Numbered from the stretch's first letter, positions 17,440 through 26,726 are shown. The stretch is DNA of 64,000 nucleotides from Virgisporangium aliadipatigenens (GCF_016863615.1 NZ_BOPF01000006.1:186001-250000), one strand, 5' to 3'. Program-made: numbers and translations. The notes: generated by a model from the letters alone, not told the origin.

Positions 17440-18417
17440 TCAGGGTTTACGGCGGGCGGTGGGCACCTCGCCGAACCGCTTCCGGTACGCCTTGACGAAA
17501 TGGCTGCCGTCGGCGAAGTGCCATCGGGCGGCCACTTCCGACACGGTCAGGCGGGTCGAGAGCAGCTCCGCCCGGGCGCGGTCGAGGCGTCGTTCCCGGA
17601 CGTAGGCCATGACGGGACCGGGAGCCTGCTCGGCGAACACGCGGTAGAGCGTGCGAACCGACACGTGCAGCGCGTCGGCGATGCTCCCCGGATCGAGATC
17701 CGGATCGTCCAGCAGCCGGTCCTCGATGTAACCCCGTGCCGCCTCGAACAGCGCCGGGCTGACTTCGCGGTCGTCGACGACCTGGTCGTTCACCAGTCCC
17801 CGGAACAGCTCCACGATCGCGTTGCGGGCGGCCGTGGCTCCCGCGGGCCCGAGCTCCTCCGACAGCCCCGCGAACAGGCGCAGCTGGGCCAGCAGCAACC
17901 GGGCGGCCGGGGCGGTTTGCGGGGCGGTCACGGCGCGGATGTCGCCGGGGAAACGGATCGCGCCGGCCGGTAGGCCCACCGCGATCGCACGGGTGTCACG
18001 AGCCACCTCGAAGTCCCACGGTTCGTCGTTGCGGCGGACACACACCGTGCCGGCCGCCGCGACGGCCTGCCGGCCGCGGGTGGCGAACCGGGTCCGGCCG
18101 GTGAAGGTGATGTGGGTGACGATCTGGTTCTCGAGATGGCCGCCCGGGCCGCCGGTGGCACCGGCGACCGCGTCGCTGTACTGGTCCTCGACCGGCAGAT
18201 CGAGCAGTCGCTGGGCCCGGATGCGGACCCGGAACGCGCCCTCGGCGCGCCGGGGCAGGGTCAGCGGGGGCGCCGGGAGCAGGTCACCGGCCTGGCGCCG
18301 CCAACGGCTGTGCAGCACGTGGTCGCGGCTCGCGTCGGCGTACGGCACGGTGATGTCGATCATCGGCCGCCAGGCGCCGCCCATCGGCGAGACGGGTGCA
18401 TCGTCGGTCCAATCCAC
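17440..18417 (-). CDS. AraC-family regulator (AraC_binding_2-like)
   Basis: 325 residues. The C-terminal third carries the two AraC helix-turn-helix motifs: DPGSIADALHVSVRTLYRVFAEQ near residues 240-262 and LTVSEVAARWHFADGSHFVKAYRKRFGEVP near 290-319. The N-terminal two-thirds resembles the sensor domain of FeaR/NitR-like AraC proteins (LHSRW, ITFTGRTRFATRGRQ). It is divergent from a flavin monooxygenase with a 129-bp spacer, making that gene the likely target. Confidence 0.88.
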   Translation of the reverse strand: MDWTDDAPVSPMGGAWRPMIDITVPYADASRDHVLHSRWRRQAGDLLPAPPLTLPRRAEGAFRVRIRAQRLLDLPVEDQYSDAVAGATGGPGGHLENQIVTHITFTGRTRFATRGRQAVAAAGTVCVRRNDEPWDFEVARDTRAIAVGLPAGAIRFPGDIRAVTAPQTAPAARLLLAQLRLFAGLSEELGPAGATAARNAIVELFRGLVNDQVVDDREVSPALFEAARGYIEDRLLDDPDLDPGSIADALHVSVRTLYRVFAEQAPGPVMAYVRERRLDRARAELLSTRLTVSEVAARWHFADGSHFVKAYRKRFGEVPTARRKP

Positions 18418-18546
18418 CGGTTTACGTTACGTCGTGCGTGCTACGCGCCGGTTGTCCGGACTGTCGGGCCGGATTGCAGGCAGGTACCAGCCGGTTGGCC
18501 GGCAGGGACAAGACGCCGAGGGCGGTGCACGGCGAGAGTGGCCTTC

Positions 18547-19983
18547 ATGGATCTTGATCATCTCCTGTCCGAGCCGACCGATGCGGTGTTCGAGACGCTC
18601 GTGGCGGTCGGTCCGGTCGAGGACGCGCCGCTGACAATCGACACGGCGGTGGTGCTGGGCGGCAGCGTCGCCGGGCTGATGGCGGCGCGGGTGCTCGCCG
18701 ATCACGCCCGCCGGGTCGTCGTCGTCGAGGCCGACGCCCTTCCGGAGGAGGCCGCCTTCCGCGCCGGCGTTCCCCAGGATCAACAGGTGCATACGCTCCT
18801 ACCGGCCGGTCAGCGCTGGCTGGAACGGTGGATGCCGGGACTGACCCGGGAGGCGCAGGATCGCGGGGCCCCGTTCGTCGGACCGGAGCAGGCGATCACC
18901 GCGTTCGACGGCGTACCACAGGCGTCCGAGGGCGAGGGGTACCACCTGCTCGCGCTCAGCCGTCCGCTGTTGGAGGTCCTGATTCGCGGGCGGGTCGCCG
19001 CCCTGCCCAACGTCTCCTTTCTCCGGGGGCGGGCGACCGGCCTCGGGTACCGCGACGACGCCGTCAGCCACGTCCATTACCTGGCCGCCGGCGGCGACGC
19101 GGACGACCGCGACGCACGCACGATCGAGGTGGACTTCGTGGTGGACGCCATGGGGCGCGCCAGCAGGCTCGCGCACTGGCTGGACGACAGCGGGTACGAC
19201 CGACCCGCGCTCGAACGGCTGGAAGCTCCGATCAACTACGCGACCGCCCTGTTCGAGCGGCCGGTGAAGTTCGCCGACCTGCCGACGGCCGGTGCCCTGG
19301 CGCTCTACACCCCGCGGTACCCCTCCGGCGGTGTCTCCGTCGCGGCCGCGCAGGCGATCGAGGACGACCGGTGGCTCCTCATGCTGATGGGCTACGGCGA
19401 CAGCCGGCCCGGCCGCACCGTCGACGAGATGCGCTCGGCCGTCGCCGACCTGCTGCCGTTCTTCGCCACCGTGGCGGCGAACGAGCCCGTGGGCGACGTG
19501 GTCACCTACCACCAGGCCGAGAGCCGTCGGCGCCACTTCACCGACCTGCACCGGTTCCCGGCCCGGCTGGTGAGCGTGGGGGACGCGGTGGCGTCGTTCA
19601 ATCCGATCTACGGCCAGGGCATGAGTTCGGCCGCGCTGCACGCCTCCTGCCTGGCGACCTATCTCCGTGGGCGGCCGGATCTGGACACGCCCGCGCGGGC
19701 CTTCTTCGCTCTGCAGCAGGTGGTGGTGGACGCCGCCTGGGCCGTGTCCGCCGGTGGCGACGCGGCACGCCTGGACGCGACGAACGGCGTCGAGGTGCCC
19801 GAGGAACTGCGCCTGCAGCGGTGGGCCATGGAACAGATCACCGCCGCCACCCTCGTCGACGGCGCGGTCACGGACGCGTTCCTGCAAGTCACCTACATGC
19901 TGCGGCACCCCGCCACGCTGGCCGATCCGGCGCTGCTGGCCCGGGCCGTGGCGGCCGGCGAGAGGCATCGACAAACGCCTTAG
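18547..19983 (+). CDS. FAD-dependent monooxygenase (geranylgeranyl-reductase/PHBH-like fold)
   Basis: 478 residues. The FAD-binding motif is VVLGGSVAGLMAARVL near residues 34-49, a GxxxxG variant of the usual GxGxxG, followed by VVVVEAD. The DG-like motif region reads FVVDAMGRASRLAHWL near 198-213 and the second FAD motif reads LVSVGDAVASFNPIYGQGMSSA near 340-361. ATG 18547 is used; an in-frame GTG nine bases upstream is possible. The divergent AraC gene probably controls it. Substrate unknown, possibly a hydrophobic or polyketide-like molecule. Confidence 0.82.
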   Translation: MDLDHLLSEPTDAVFETLVAVGPVEDAPLTIDTAVVLGGSVAGLMAARVLADHARRVVVVEADALPEEAAFRAGVPQDQQVHTLLPAGQRWLERWMPGLTREAQDRGAPFVGPEQAITAFDGVPQASEGEGYHLLALSRPLLEVLIRGRVAALPNVSFLRGRATGLGYRDDAVSHVHYLAAGGDADDRDARTIEVDFVVDAMGRASRLAHWLDDSGYDRPALERLEAPINYATALFERPVKFADLPTAGALALYTPRYPSGGVSVAAAQAIEDDRWLLMLMGYGDSRPGRTVDEMRSAVADLLPFFATVAANEPVGDVVTYHQAESRRRHFTDLHRFPARLVSVGDAVASFNPIYGQGMSSAALHASCLATYLRGRPDLDTPARAFFALQQVVVDAAWAVSAGGDAARLDATNGVEVPEELRLQRWAMEQITAATLVDGAVTDAFLQVTYMLRHPATLADPALLARAVAAGERHRQTP

Positions 19984-19995
19984 CGGTCGTATGAT
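19968..19995 (+). promoter_or_regulatory. Promoter of the small peptide/SARP operon
   Basis: TCGACA (19968-19973) and TATGAT (19990-19995) are separated by 16 bases, a near-consensus housekeeping promoter. It spans the end of the monooxygenase gene and would give a leader of roughly 20 bases before a strong AAGGGGGGA ribosome site. Confidence 0.6.
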
Positions 19996-20023
19996 GCCGT
20001 GCATCGTCATCAAGGGGGGAACA

Positions 20024-20173
20024 ATGCGGCGGTTCGTGCTCGCGTTATCGGCTCTGGCACTCGCACTCGGCATCGCGATCGGCAGCGCACCGTCCACCGT
20101 GGACCGTTCCTCCGCCGAGGTGGAGATACCCGTCGGCAAGTGCTACACCCACGCGGGCGAGATCGTCTGCTGA
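20024..20173 (+). CDS. Small secreted Cys-containing peptide precursor, coupled to SARP gene
   Basis: 49 residues, not matched to any family I know. Residues 1-23 form a convincing Sec signal (MRRFVLALSALALALGIAIG, then SAPS). The remaining mature part of about 25 residues is Ser/Val/Glu-rich and ends PVGKCYTHAGEIVC, with two Cys separated by eight residues that could form a disulfide ring at the extreme C-terminus. An unusually strong ribosome site (AAGGGGGGA, 20012-20020) and its own promoter support a real gene. Its stop overlaps the SARP start (TGATG), so both are made together. A signal peptide sensed by the TPR-bearing regulator is an attractive but untested idea. Confidence 0.7.
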   Translation: MRRFVLALSALALALGIAIGSAPSTVDRSSAEVEIPVGKCYTHAGEIVC

Positions 20174-22962
20174 TGAGGCTGGCCCTGCTCGGGCCGCTCG
20201 ACGTCACCGACGACCACGGCGTCGTGGTGGAGCTGCCCGGCGGTAAGCCGCGCACACTGCTGCTGGTGCTGGCCTGTCACGCCAACCGTCCCGTGCCCAC
20301 CGAGGTACTGGTCGAGTCGCTGTGGGGGCCGGCACCGCCGCGCCAGGCCGACGCCGCCCTGCGCGTGCACGTGCACCACCTGCGAAAGGCCCTGGGCGAC
20401 GGGCGGATCGGCCGCCGCCCCGAGGGGTACGCGCTGCGGCTGGACGCCGACGAGCTGGACGCCGACCGGTTCCGCGGCCTCGTCGCGCGGGGGCGGGCGG
20501 CTGTCGCGGCGGGGGAGCCGGAGCGCGCGCTCGCCGCCCTCGACGCGGCCCTGGCGCTGTGGCGCGGGCCGGTGCTGGCCGGGGCGCAGACCGTACCGGC
20601 GCTGGCCGTCGACGCCGCCGGGCTGGAGGAACTGCGGCTGCAGGCGTGGGAACTGCGCTACGAGGCGGCGTTCGCGCTCGGCCGCCACGACGGGGCGATC
20701 GCCGGGTTGCGCGAGCTTGCCGACCGGCATCCGCTGCGGGAGACGTTCCGCGAGCAGCTGATGCGCGCGTTGATCGCCGGCGGGCGGGGCGCCGAGGCGG
20801 TGGCGGTATTCGAGGACACCCGCCGCGTGCTCGCCGACGAACTGGGCCTCGACCCCGATCCGCGGCTGCGCAAGCTCCACCTGCAGGTGCTGCGCAGCGA
20901 GGCGGCGCCCGCACCGGTGCGCGACGCTCCACAGAGGACGGTCGTGGTGCCGCGGCAGCTGCCGGCGCGCACGCACGGGTTCGTCGGTCGCAGGGAGTGG
21001 CTGAAGCGGCTCGATGCGCTGCTGTCCGATGTGGACGGTCCGGACGACGTCGACGGGGGCGCCGTCCCGATCGCCACCCTGAGCGGGGCCGGCGGCATCG
21101 GCAAAACCACGCTCGCCGTGTACTGGGCGCACGGCGTCGCCGCCCGGTTCCCGGACGGCCAGCTCTACCTGAATCTGCACGGCTTCGATCCGGTGCGGGC
21201 GCCGCTCGCGCCGCTGGACGCGTTGGGCCGGGCGCTGTCCGCGCTCGGCGTGCCGGCCCGGGAGCACCCGATCGGCCTCGAGGAACGGGAGAGCCTCTAC
21301 CGCAGCGTCACCGCCGGCCGGCGGCTGCTGCTCGTGCTCGACAACGCGCACGCGGCGGCCCAGGTGCGGCCGCTGCTGCCCGGTGGCGCCGGCTGCCTGG
21401 TGCTGGTCACCAGCCGCGACCTGCTGAGCGGGTTGGCGGCGGCGGGCGCGCGGCCGTTCGTGCTCGGGCCGTTGCCGCGCACCGACGCGTACGACCTGCT
21501 GGAGCGCCGCCTCGGCCCGGAACGCGTGGCGGCCGAGCCGGCCGCGGTGGAATCCATCGTCGCGCGCTGCGGCGGGCTGCCGCTGGCGTTGAGCGTCGTC
21601 GCGGCGCGCTCGGCCGTGCTCGCCGAGGCCTCCCTCGCGCCGCTGGCGGCCGAGCTGACCGGGCCGCGCCGGGCGCTGGACGGGTTCAGCGGCGACGACG
21701 CGGCCACCGACCTGCGCAGCGTCTTCTCGTGGTCGTACCGGGTGCTGGAGCCGGGTGTCGCGCGGATGTTCCGGCTGCTGTCGCTGCATCCCGGACCGGA
21801 GCTGACGGTCGGTGCGGCGGCGAGCCTGGCGGGCGTCGCGGTCGAGGAGGCGCGGGCCGTGCTGCGGCAGCTGCGCGCCGCGAGCCTGATGACCGAGCCG
21901 AGCCCCGGGCGTTACGGGTTCCACGACCTCGTCCGGGCCTATGCGGTCGAACTGGCGGAGGGCGCCGACCCGCCCGCCGAGCGGGACGCGGCCCTCGTGC
22001 GGCTCCTCGATCACCTGCTGCACACGGCGTATCCGGCGGCGCTGCTGCTCGACCCGCACCAGACACCGACCCCGCTGGAGCGGGCCGCCGAGGGCGTCAC
22101 CCCGGACGCGGTGGGGGAACGGGCGCAGGCCCTCGCGTGGTTCGACGCCGAGACGCCCGGGCTGCTGGCCGCGGTCGAACGGGCCCGCGACGGCTTCCCG
22201 GGACACGCCTGGCGGCTGGCGTTCGCCCTCGTGGTGCACCTGGAGCGCGGCGGCCACTGGACGGACAAGCTCGCCGTGCTCGACGCGGCGCGGGAGTCGG
22301 CCCGCCGCACCGGCGAACGCGGCGTCGAGGCGCGCGCCCTGCGCAGCCTGGGCCGCACGCTCGGCCGCCTGCGCCGCTACGACGAGGCGGTCGATCACCT
22401 GCGCGCGGCGGCGGCGCTCTACCGCGACCTCGACGACCCGAACGGCCTCGCCCACGCCACCGCCACCCTCGGCGAACTGCTGGAGCGCGCCGGCCGCGTC
22501 GCCGAGGCCATGGCGGCCGACCGGGCCGCGGTGCAGCTGTACCGCGCCGCCGGGAACGTCCTGGGCGAGGCCCGCTCGCTCGGCGGCGTGGCCACGCTGC
22601 AGACGATGACCGGCGAACACGCGGCGGCGATCGACACCTGCCGGCGCGCACTGGACCTCTTCGCCCGCCTCGACGACCCGAACGGGGCGGCCGGCGCCCA
22701 CGACACCCTCGGCACGGCGCAGCACCACCTCGGCGACCACGAGGCGGCGGCGGCCAGCTTCCACCGCGCCCTGGCCACGCTCGGCGACACCGGCGACCGC
22801 TACTACGTGGCCCTCGCCCTCGACCACCTCGCCGACACCCACGCCGCGTCGGGAGCGGGCGCCGAGGCGAGGCGACGCTACGGCGAGGCGCTGAAACTGT
22901 TCACGGCACTGGCCGCCCGGGAAGCGGACAGCGTCCGTGACAAGCTGGCGTCGCTGCGCTGA
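20173..22962 (+). CDS. SARP/AfsR-like regulator: wHTH-BTAD-NB-ARC-TPR
   Basis: 929 residues. Winged helix with LALLGPLDV and GGKPRTLLLVLACHANRPVP (1-88), BTAD with DADRFRGLV, LWRGPVLAG and HPLRETFREQLMRALI (92-240), NB-ARC with Walker A LSGAGGIGKTTLA near 304-316 and LLLVLDNAH near 390-398, GGLPLALSVVAAR near 472-484, then a winged helix and a C-terminal array of about five TPRs from roughly residue 700 (RSLGRTLGRLRRYDEAVDHLR, ATLGELLERAGRVAEAM and so on). This is the full AfsR layout: signal sensing by TPR/NB-ARC, DNA binding by the N-terminus. It overlaps the small secreted peptide gene by one base. Confidence 0.92.
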   Translation: MRLALLGPLDVTDDHGVVVELPGGKPRTLLLVLACHANRPVPTEVLVESLWGPAPPRQADAALRVHVHHLRKALGDGRIGRRPEGYALRLDADELDADRFRGLVARGRAAVAAGEPERALAALDAALALWRGPVLAGAQTVPALAVDAAGLEELRLQAWELRYEAAFALGRHDGAIAGLRELADRHPLRETFREQLMRALIAGGRGAEAVAVFEDTRRVLADELGLDPDPRLRKLHLQVLRSEAAPAPVRDAPQRTVVVPRQLPARTHGFVGRREWLKRLDALLSDVDGPDDVDGGAVPIATLSGAGGIGKTTLAVYWAHGVAARFPDGQLYLNLHGFDPVRAPLAPLDALGRALSALGVPAREHPIGLEERESLYRSVTAGRRLLLVLDNAHAAAQVRPLLPGGAGCLVLVTSRDLLSGLAAAGARPFVLGPLPRTDAYDLLERRLGPERVAAEPAAVESIVARCGGLPLALSVVAARSAVLAEASLAPLAAELTGPRRALDGFSGDDAATDLRSVFSWSYRVLEPGVARMFRLLSLHPGPELTVGAAASLAGVAVEEARAVLRQLRAASLMTEPSPGRYGFHDLVRAYAVELAEGADPPAERDAALVRLLDHLLHTAYPAALLLDPHQTPTPLERAAEGVTPDAVGERAQALAWFDAETPGLLAAVERARDGFPGHAWRLAFALVVHLERGGHWTDKLAVLDAARESARRTGERGVEARALRSLGRTLGRLRRYDEAVDHLRAAAALYRDLDDPNGLAHATATLGELLERAGRVAEAMAADRAAVQLYRAAGNVLGEARSLGGVATLQTMTGEHAAAIDTCRRALDLFARLDDPNGAAGAHDTLGTAQHHLGDHEAAAASFHRALATLGDTGDRYYVALALDHLADTHAASGAGAEARRRYGEALKLFTALAAREADSVRDKLASLR

Positions 22963-22983
22963 ATCCGGGCCCGGCAGCGCAGC

Positions 22984-23009
22984 GGCCGGTCCTGCGAAGC
23001 GGACCGGCC
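22984..23009 (+). terminator. Hairpin after the large SARP gene
   Basis: GGCCGGTCC (22984-22992) pairs with GGACCGGCC (23001-23009) around an eight-base loop, just after the SARP stop and before the convergent TetR gene. AATAAGACTCTTTAT further on (23061-23075) is A/T-rich. Confidence 0.6.
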
Positions 23010-23071
23010 CGGAGCGGTGCGCGCGGGAGCGTACGGTCGTGCGCCCGACGGACGCGCGTAAATAAGACTCT

Positions 23072-23698
23072 TTATCTCCCGGCGAAGCCGCGGGAGCAGA
23101 AGTCCCACACCTCGTCCTCGGAGATCGAGCCCGCCTGCGCGACGACCACGACGGTGCCGAGGGTGAGCGCGGCGGCTCGGGCCGGGTCGACGCCGTCCCG
23201 CAGCACGCCGGAACGCTTGGCGTCGGTCATCAGCTCCGTGAAGAGCGCGATCAGCGGGCCGTGCGCGGCGCGGGCCTCGGCCGGGTGCGAGACGCGCAGC
23301 CGCGGCGAGAGGTCGGTGACCAGAGGCCCCTGACCCGCCACGTCCGGATCGCTCAGCGCGAACAGCCGCTGCACCGCCGCGCGCAGCCGCTCGGACGGGT
23401 CGTCGTGCGCGGCGGCGGCGTCGCGGATCCGCTCGGCGGCCTGGCGCAGCGCGTCCTCGTAGAGGGCCAGCAGCAGCTCGTGCTTGCCGTCGAAGTGCTG
23501 GTAGAAGCTGCGCAGCGACTGGTGCGAGCGGTCCACGACCTCCTGGACGGTGAAGTCGGTGCTGCCCCGCTTCGCGATGATCGACTGAGCGGCGTGCAGG
23601 AACCGCTGCACGCGCTGCTCGGCGCGCACCTTGGCCGCCTTGGTGGACCTCTCGACGGCGCGCAGTTTCCAGGCGGGCTCCGCGTCGAGATCGTTCAC
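23072..23698 (-). CDS. TetR-family regulator
   Basis: 208 residues from GTG 23698, preferred over GTG 23722 because GGGGGAC is correctly spaced before it. The helix-turn-helix TVQEVVDRSHQSLRSFYQHFDGKHELLLALYED is near residues 45-77, longer than average from the N-terminus because of a basic charged extension (AKVRAEQRVQRFLHAA). The C-terminal domain ends with WDFCSRGFAGR. Divergent from the D-threonine aldolase-like gene. Such TetR proteins often control lipid or steroid metabolism genes; target inferred from position only. Confidence 0.85.
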   Translation of the reverse strand: MNDLDAEPAWKLRAVERSTKAAKVRAEQRVQRFLHAAQSIIAKRGSTDFTVQEVVDRSHQSLRSFYQHFDGKHELLLALYEDALRQAAERIRDAAAAHDDPSERLRAAVQRLFALSDPDVAGQGPLVTDLSPRLRVSHPAEARAAHGPLIALFTELMTDAKRSGVLRDGVDPARAAALTLGTVVVVAQAGSISEDEVWDFCSRGFAGR

Positions 23699-23830
23699 CG
23701 TGGTTTCGTCCCCCGTCAGCACCCCCGGAAGGTTACTGGCTCAGCGATCGATCCGCGTCATCGCGAGGGGATTTCTGAGGTGGCCCCCAGTGCCCTCCTC
23801 CTCGGCAGGCGCCGCGTTACCCGCCGCCGG

Positions 23831-23836
23831 TAGGCT
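23831..23836 (+). promoter_or_regulatory. -10 box for a leaderless transcript
   Basis: TAGGCT is followed by seven bases and then the ATG at 23844, the spacing expected when transcription begins at the start codon. No ribosome site precedes the ATG (CTTTCGCTT), which supports leaderless translation. Confidence 0.45.
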
Positions 23837-23843
23837 TTCGCTT

Positions 23844-24947
23844 ATGGATCTTCACGAGCCGGTCACGCCGTTCGCGGTGCTCGACGCCGACAAGGTCGCG
23901 ACGAACGTCGCCCGCCTGCGCGGCCGGCTCGCCGGCACCGGCGTCCCGTTGCGCCTGCACGTGAAGACCGCCAAGTCGGTCGAGGTGGCGCTGATGGCGT
24001 TCGACGGGACGCCGGGGCCGATCGCCGTCTCCACGCTCGCCGAGGCGGAGGCGTTCGCGGCGGCCGGGTTCACCGACATCGTCTACGCCGTGGGGATCGC
24101 CCCGGACAAGCTCACCCGCGTGGCCGACCTGCGCGAGCGCGGCGTGGACCTGGTGGTGCTGCTGGACAGCGTCGCGCAGGCCTCGGCGGCCGCGAAGGCC
24201 GCTGTCCCCGCGCTGATCGAGATCGACAGCGACGGCCACCGCGCCGGGCTGGCCCCGGACGACCCGGCCGTCCTGGAGATCGCCGGCATCCTGCCCGAGG
24301 TGCGCGGCGTGCTCACCCACGCCGGCCGTTCGTACTACGCGTACACCCCGGAGGAGAAGCACCGGGTCGCCGCCGACGAGGTCGCGCACGCCGTGCGGGT
24401 GGCCGAACGGCTGCGCGCCGCCGGGTACGCCGCGCCGGTCGTGAGCATCGGCTCGACGCCGAGCGGGCACACCCCGGTCGAACTGACCGGCGTGACCGAG
24501 GCGCGGATCGGCAACTTCGTCTTCCTCGACCTGGTGATGGCCGGCCTCGGCGTGTGCGCCGTCGAGGACCTCGCCCTCAGCGTGGTGGCCACCGTGATCG
24601 GCCATCAGCGGGACAAGGGCTGGATCCTCACGGACGGCGGCTGGATGGCCACCTCGCAGGATCGCAGCACCGCCCAGCAGAAGATCGACCAGGGCTACGG
24701 GCTGGTCACCGACCTCGACGGCGTTCCCTACCCGGACCTGCTGATGAGCGCCGCCAGCCAGGAGCACGGCGTGCTGTCCGTGCGCCCCGGCAGCGCGGCC
24801 GAGCTGCCCGACCTGCCGGTCGGCGCGCGGGTGCGGATCCTGCCCAACCACGCCTGCGCCACGGCCGCGCAGCACGACCGCTACCACGTCATCGGGACGG
24901 GCTCCCGGACGGTGCGGGCCGTGTGGCCGCGTGTGCGGGGCTGGTGA
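23844..24947 (+). CDS. D-threonine aldolase / DSD1-like PLP enzyme (alanine-racemase fold III)
   Basis: 367 residues. The N-terminal barrel carries the PLP lysine (Lys41) in LRLHVKTAK, equivalent to the RPHxKTHK motif of D-threonine aldolases and D-serine dehydratases. ESDS-like IEIDSDGHRAG is near 132-142, THAGRSYY near 157-164. The C-terminal D-serine-dehydratase-like domain ends with PNHACAT near 333-339, whose His and Cys bind the metal ion in this family. It should cleave or deaminate a D-hydroxy amino acid. Divergent TetR gene upstream; the transcript is probably leaderless. Confidence 0.85.
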   Translation: MDLHEPVTPFAVLDADKVATNVARLRGRLAGTGVPLRLHVKTAKSVEVALMAFDGTPGPIAVSTLAEAEAFAAAGFTDIVYAVGIAPDKLTRVADLRERGVDLVVLLDSVAQASAAAKAAVPALIEIDSDGHRAGLAPDDPAVLEIAGILPEVRGVLTHAGRSYYAYTPEEKHRVAADEVAHAVRVAERLRAAGYAAPVVSIGSTPSGHTPVELTGVTEARIGNFVFLDLVMAGLGVCAVEDLALSVVATVIGHQRDKGWILTDGGWMATSQDRSTAQQKIDQGYGLVTDLDGVPYPDLLMSAASQEHGVLSVRPGSAAELPDLPVGARVRILPNHACATAAQHDRYHVIGTGSRTVRAVWPRVRGW

Positions 24948-24984
24948 TCCCTGCCGCGGCGGGTTGCGCCGGCGCTCTCGGGTG

Positions 24985-25021
24985 TTGACAGGGAGCGATC
25001 CGAGGATCACTCACGTACGAT
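24985..25021 (+). promoter_or_regulatory. Possible operator/promoter of the KstD-like flavoprotein gene
   Basis: TTGACA (24985-24990) is followed by the inverted repeat GATCC-GA-GGATC (24997-25008) and TACGAT (25016-25021). The -35/-10 distance of 25 bases is too long for a standard promoter, so one of the boxes is probably not used; the palindrome may be a regulator site. Confidence 0.3.
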
Positions 25022-25063
25022 GCCGGACGGGTTGATCGTTGCCGATGTGCCGGGAGGCCGTTC

Positions 25064-26716
25064 GTGGCGGACGCGTGGGACGAGAGCGTGGACGTGCTGG
25101 TGGCGGGCACCGGAGCGGCGGGGCTCACGGCGGCGATCACGGCCGCCGACCGGGGGCTGCGGGTCCTGGTCGTCGAGAGCACCCCGCGCTGGGGTGGCAC
25201 CACCGCCATCTCCGGCGGCGGGCTGTGGATGCCCGGCAACCCGCTCGCCCGGCAGGAGGGGTTCGAGGACTCGGCCGAGGACGCGCTGCTGTACATGCGG
25301 ACCGTCATCGGCGACGTCGGTCCCGCCTCCTCGGTCGAACGCCGTCAGGCCTTCCTCGACGCCGTTCCGGAGGTGTACGGGCTGCTGGAGCGGCTGGGTG
25401 CGCGCTGGGTGCGTGCGGCCGACTATCCCGACTACTACCCGGACAGGCCCGGCGCACGGATCGGCCGCACCCTGGAGTTCGAACCGGTCGACACCGAGCC
25501 GCTCGGCGCGTGGATGGAGACCGCCCGCGCCAAGGACGGGTTCCCGCTGCCGATCAAGACGGACGACGTGTGGCTGCTGGCCCGCGCCTGGTCCACGCCC
25601 GGCGGGTTCGCCCGGGGTGCGCGCTTCGCGGCGCGGGCGGTGCGGTCGCTGCTGGCCGGGCGGCGGGAGTTCGGGATGGGCGGGGCGCTGTCGACCGGCC
25701 TCATGCGCATCGTGCTGGACCAGAAGACGCCGGTCCGGCTCCGCACGCCGCTGGTCGACCTGATCCAGGAGGACGGCGCGGTGGTCGGTGCCGTGGTGCG
25801 GCGCGACGGCACGCACACGCGCGTCCGCGCCGAACGCGGCGTCGTGCTCGCCGCGGGCGGGTTCGCCGCCAACAGCGAATGGCGCCAGAAGCACCACGGC
25901 ATCCCCGGCTGGACCTCCGCCCCGGAGGGCGACCTCGGCACCGCCATCGACCTCGGCCGGCGGGCCGGCGCGGCCCTCGCCCTCATGGACGACGCCTGGT
26001 GGGGCGCGACCGTGAAGCTGCCCGAGGAGAGGGGACACGGCTTCGTGCTGTGGGAGCGCTCGTTCCCGTACTCGATGGTGGTCGACTCCACCGGCGTGCG
26101 GTACACCAACGAGTCGGCGTCCTATGTGGACTTCGGCCACGCCATGCTCGAACGCGACAGGACAGTGCCCGCCGTGCCCTCCTGGCTCGTCACCGACGCC
26201 CGGCACGCCCGGCGGTACCTGCGCACGTATGTGCTCTCCGGCGGCGGCACGAAGAAGTTCCTCGCCTCGGGGGAGATGGTGCGCGGGCGCACCGTCCCGG
26301 AACTGGCCGTGCGGATGGGCGTCGACCCGCGGGTGCTGCGGGACAGCGTCGCGCGCTTCAACGGGTTCGCCCGCACCGGGGTGGACGAGGACTTCGGGCG
26401 GGGCGCCACGGCGTACGACCGCTACTACAGCGACCCCGGCGTCACGCCGAACCCGAACCTCGGGGCGATCGCCAAGGGACCCTTCACGGCGGTGAAGCTC
26501 TACCCGGGGGACCTCGGCACGAAGGGCGGGCTGCTCACCGACGCCGACGCCCGCGTGGTGCGGGAGGACGGCGGCGTCATCCCCGGGCTGTACGCGGCGG
26601 GCAACACCACCGCGTCGGTCATGGGCCGCACGTACCCGGGGGCTGGTGCGACGATCGCGCCGGCGATGGCGTTCGGGTACCGGGCCGCGGCGCACCTGGC
26701 CGGGCGGGTGCCGTGA
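25064..26716 (+). CDS. FAD-binding dehydrogenase, 3-ketosteroid-delta1-dehydrogenase-like
   Basis: 550 residues. VDVLVAGTGAAGLTAAITAADRG (about 9-31) is the FAD Rossmann motif; RWGGTTAISGGGLWMPGNPL (about 42-61) and the C-terminal GLYAAGNTTASVMGRTYPGAGATIAPAMAFG (about 507-537) are characteristic of the KstD/fumarate-reductase-like flavoproteins acting on ketosteroids or other cyclic ketones. GTG 25064 is preceded by GGGAGG. No other clear steroid genes are adjacent, though fadAB for beta-oxidation follow. Substrate assignment beyond the family is inference. Confidence 0.85.
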   Translation: MADAWDESVDVLVAGTGAAGLTAAITAADRGLRVLVVESTPRWGGTTAISGGGLWMPGNPLARQEGFEDSAEDALLYMRTVIGDVGPASSVERRQAFLDAVPEVYGLLERLGARWVRAADYPDYYPDRPGARIGRTLEFEPVDTEPLGAWMETARAKDGFPLPIKTDDVWLLARAWSTPGGFARGARFAARAVRSLLAGRREFGMGGALSTGLMRIVLDQKTPVRLRTPLVDLIQEDGAVVGAVVRRDGTHTRVRAERGVVLAAGGFAANSEWRQKHHGIPGWTSAPEGDLGTAIDLGRRAGAALALMDDAWWGATVKLPEERGHGFVLWERSFPYSMVVDSTGVRYTNESASYVDFGHAMLERDRTVPAVPSWLVTDARHARRYLRTYVLSGGGTKKFLASGEMVRGRTVPELAVRMGVDPRVLRDSVARFNGFARTGVDEDFGRGATAYDRYYSDPGVTPNPNLGAIAKGPFTAVKLYPGDLGTKGGLLTDADARVVREDGGVIPGLYAAGNTTASVMGRTYPGAGATIAPAMAFGYRAAAHLAGRVP

Positions 26717-26726
26717 TGCGCGTGCG

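Noticed and set aside
20092-20104. Palindrome GTCCACCGTGGAC as an operator of the peptide/SARP operon
   Set aside because: It lies inside the small coding sequence and belongs to the family of palindromes found in many unrelated genes, so a specific operator role is not supported.
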